This document shows positions 5,166-6,534 of a stretch of DNA of 6,534 nt, piece after piece. This DNA is from Deltaproteobacteria bacterium. Its GTDB lineage: Bacteria; Desulfobacterota; Dissulfuribacteria; Dissulfuribacterales; JALVPX01. Position numbers and translations under genes: made by a program. Location of the stretch: positions 1 through 6,534 of the forward strand of contig JAMOVF010000133.1 in NCBI GenBank assembly GCA_027061625.1, written 5' to 3'. Below the pieces are notes generated by a model. That model was not told the origin of the DNA, did not search any database, and was given only the letters and a program-made list of their open reading frames with translations. How positions within the stretch are numbered: position 1 is the stretch's first letter; each line of letters opens with the position of its first letter.

Positions 5166-6534
5166 CTAAACCACTATATGTACCCGGCCTGTCATGCTCT
5201 GCAGACCAGATGCCTCAGAATTTTCTGTTGTTTCCGTTTCTGAAACAAGGCTTTCTGCCAATCCATTTCCTGAGTTCCAGCCATTAAAATTGGAATCTTG
5301 ATGCTGATTGCCCCAACCTTGACCTATATCGACAGAACAACTTCCAAGCTGGAATCCTTGTGCCTCCAGTTGTGTTTTTAACTGAACCATATTGGTTTCC
5401 AATATGTGTTTAGCTTCGGGCTGATCCGCTACAAATGTTGCATGAATGTTTGAGTTTTTGTGAACAATCAGTTCTACACGCACCTTCCCCAGCTCCGGTG
5501 GGTTCAGTTGCAAAACGGCCCGTCTTCTTTTCAAGATTATGGAATCCAAAACACCTTTGCTAACCTGTTCCACCACTGCTGAATCATGTGCCATATTTTC
5601 CTGCTGGATTTTAAATGGCTTATCTTCATGTGCAGAAATAAAGTCTTGACTGGATAATTGGTGAGCAACATTTAAATTGTTTTGTGCAGAAGGTGATGAT
5701 TCTTGCCCCTGCCTGTGGCCATGGACCATAGTTTCTGCAAAATTTTGTGGTTTAGGCTTCTCACCCTTGTCTCCATTAGGAGTATCTGCCCCTGCTTTAC
5801 TATCACTGTATTCTTTTAAATCGGAACCACTTTCTTGTGGGCTGTTCATAAATTCAGTGCGAGACTCAGAAGTCTTTTCTTTAGCTTGGTAAGCTTCTTG
5901 AAATGAATCAGCATTTTCACCATCTTGATCCAATGGTTTCTCAACCGCTTTCTGTATATTCTCTATTTCATTATTTTTTGGATCTGATGCTATTTTTATT
6001 TGCTCATTAGAATATGCTTTTTGATCCTGATTAATGCCGCTTCCAGCCAATTCTGGATCTTGGTTAATCTCAGGCTCAGCCTGCTCAGCAGTTCCAGCCA
6101 AAGACAAATCAGACTCGGCCTCTTCAGGAATTTTGTAGTTGGTTGCTAAATCAGAATTTAAAGGACTTTTAAAATTTGAACCCGCAGGTGTTTGAACAAA
6201 AGCATCTGCATCTTCCTCTACATTATTATTGCCTTTAACCTTATTAATCTTGAATAAGCCTTCAGGGTTGCTGCCTAGTTGGTCTAAATTATTTTGTCCT
6301 GACAATTCTTTTTCAAAACCAGTCTTTAAAATATTTGCTGCTTCTAGCCTTTCCGTATCTAAGGTACTGATTATTGTTTCCTTACCATTATCAAAAGAAT
6401 TTAGTTGAAATTGCTTTGAGAGTTCTTCAAAGAAATTCCGGGCTTCTCCATTTTGCACATTTTTTTTGTCCAGCTGTATCAATAAATCCAGCAGATGCTC
6501 AACAGCAGTCAGGAATGGATTTTGATAATCACTT
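5166..6534 (-). CDS. fliK: Flagellar hook-length control protein FliK (5' end cut by window edge)
   Basis: FliK is a secreted molecular ruler. It samples hook length and, through its C-terminal domain, acts on FlhB to switch export from hook to filament substrates. About 455 residues are visible, ending at TAG 5168-5166. Counted from a TTG at 6482, the conserved C-terminal domain spans about residues 305-385. It holds AVLQLNPPELGKVRVEL (322-338), the family core L-x-P-x-x-L-G-x-V-x-V, and a helix LETNMVQLKTQLEAQGF (361-377). Before it lies a long, low-complexity, Gln/Asn/Glu/Ser-rich region (about 60-300), expected to be extended during export. After it comes a polar Gly/Asn/Ser tail ending in V-V. 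The TTG at 6482 lacks a Shine-Dalgarno, and the frame continues upstream to the window edge with plausible protein (NPFLTAVEHLLDLL). The true start is therefore outside. flgD follows after 26 bases. Confidence 0.9.
   Translation of the reverse strand, partial: SDYQNPFLTAVEHLLDLLIQLDKKNVQNGEARNFFEELSKQFQLNSFDNGKETIISTLDTERLEAANILKTGFEKELSGQNNLDQLGSNPEGLFKINKVKGNNNVEEDADAFVQTPAGSNFKSPLNSDLATNYKIPEEAESDLSLAGTAEQAEPEINQDPELAGSGINQDQKAYSNEQIKIASDPKNNEIENIQKAVEKPLDQDGENADSFQEAYQAKEKTSESRTEFMNSPQESGSDLKEYSDSKAGADTPNGDKGEKPKPQNFAETMVHGHRQGQESSPSAQNNLNVAHQLSSQDFISAHEDKPFKIQQENMAHDSAVVEQVSKGVLDSIILKRRRAVLQLNPPELGKVRVELIVHKNSNIHATFVADQPEAKHILETNMVQLKTQLEAQGFQLGSCSVDIGQGWGNQHQDSNFNGWNSGNGLAESLVSETETTENSEASGLQSMTGRVHIVV

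Noticed and set aside
4487..5169. Open frames on the plus strand opposite flgD (4487-4849, 4837-5169)
   Set aside because: They are antisense shadows of a well-conserved gene, with no family resemblance and no supporting ribosome-binding sites.
6480..6482. TTG at 6482 as the FliK start
   Set aside because: No Shine-Dalgarno precedes it, and the same frame continues to the window edge with plausible helical protein sequence, so the gene is treated as cut by the edge.

Overview
The window looks like chromosomal DNA of an anaerobic, flagellated, Gram-negative bacterium. The gene content (QueH-type queuosine enzyme, a compact Rieske/cytochrome b pair, a long hook protein) and the moderately AT-rich composition best fit a Desulfobacterota (deltaproteobacterial) lineage. 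This placement is inferred from gene families; no marker gene is present to prove it.

Left half (1-2270, plus strand): five tightly packed genes, read rightward. They are the 3' end of a YkgJ-like cysteine-cluster protein, queH (epoxyqueuosine reductase), a DUF2905 two-helix membrane protein, a membrane-anchored Rieske iron-sulfur protein, and a short cytochrome b. The first three junctions are stop/start overlaps (ATGA, TAATG, ATGA), and the last gap is 18 bases. This suggests one co-translated transcript whose promoter lies upstream of the window. The last two genes would form a small quinol-oxidising redox module. The cytochrome b has both heme-ligand histidine pairs, with b6-type spacing in the second, but lacks the usual PEWY glutamate, and no cytochrome c gene follows.

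Middle (2270-2336): a short convergent intergenic stretch carrying a perfect 9-bp inverted repeat. It probably terminates transcription from one or both sides.

Right half (2337-6534, minus strand): a flagellar hook operon read leftward in the order fliK (5' end cut by the window edge), flgD and flgE. FlgD caps the growing hook, FlgE is the hook subunit, and FliK measures hook length and triggers the export switch. FlgE is much longer than the enterobacterial protein. Its extra central region contains Asp-rich, calcium-loop-like segments and a diverged internal repeat. The flgD start is best placed at an internal ATG, because the Shine-Dalgarno sequence lies immediately after the longer TTG start.

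I found no RNA gene, CRISPR array, insertion sequence or clearly new system. The most interesting items are the atypical Rieske/cytochrome b module and the enlarged hook protein.
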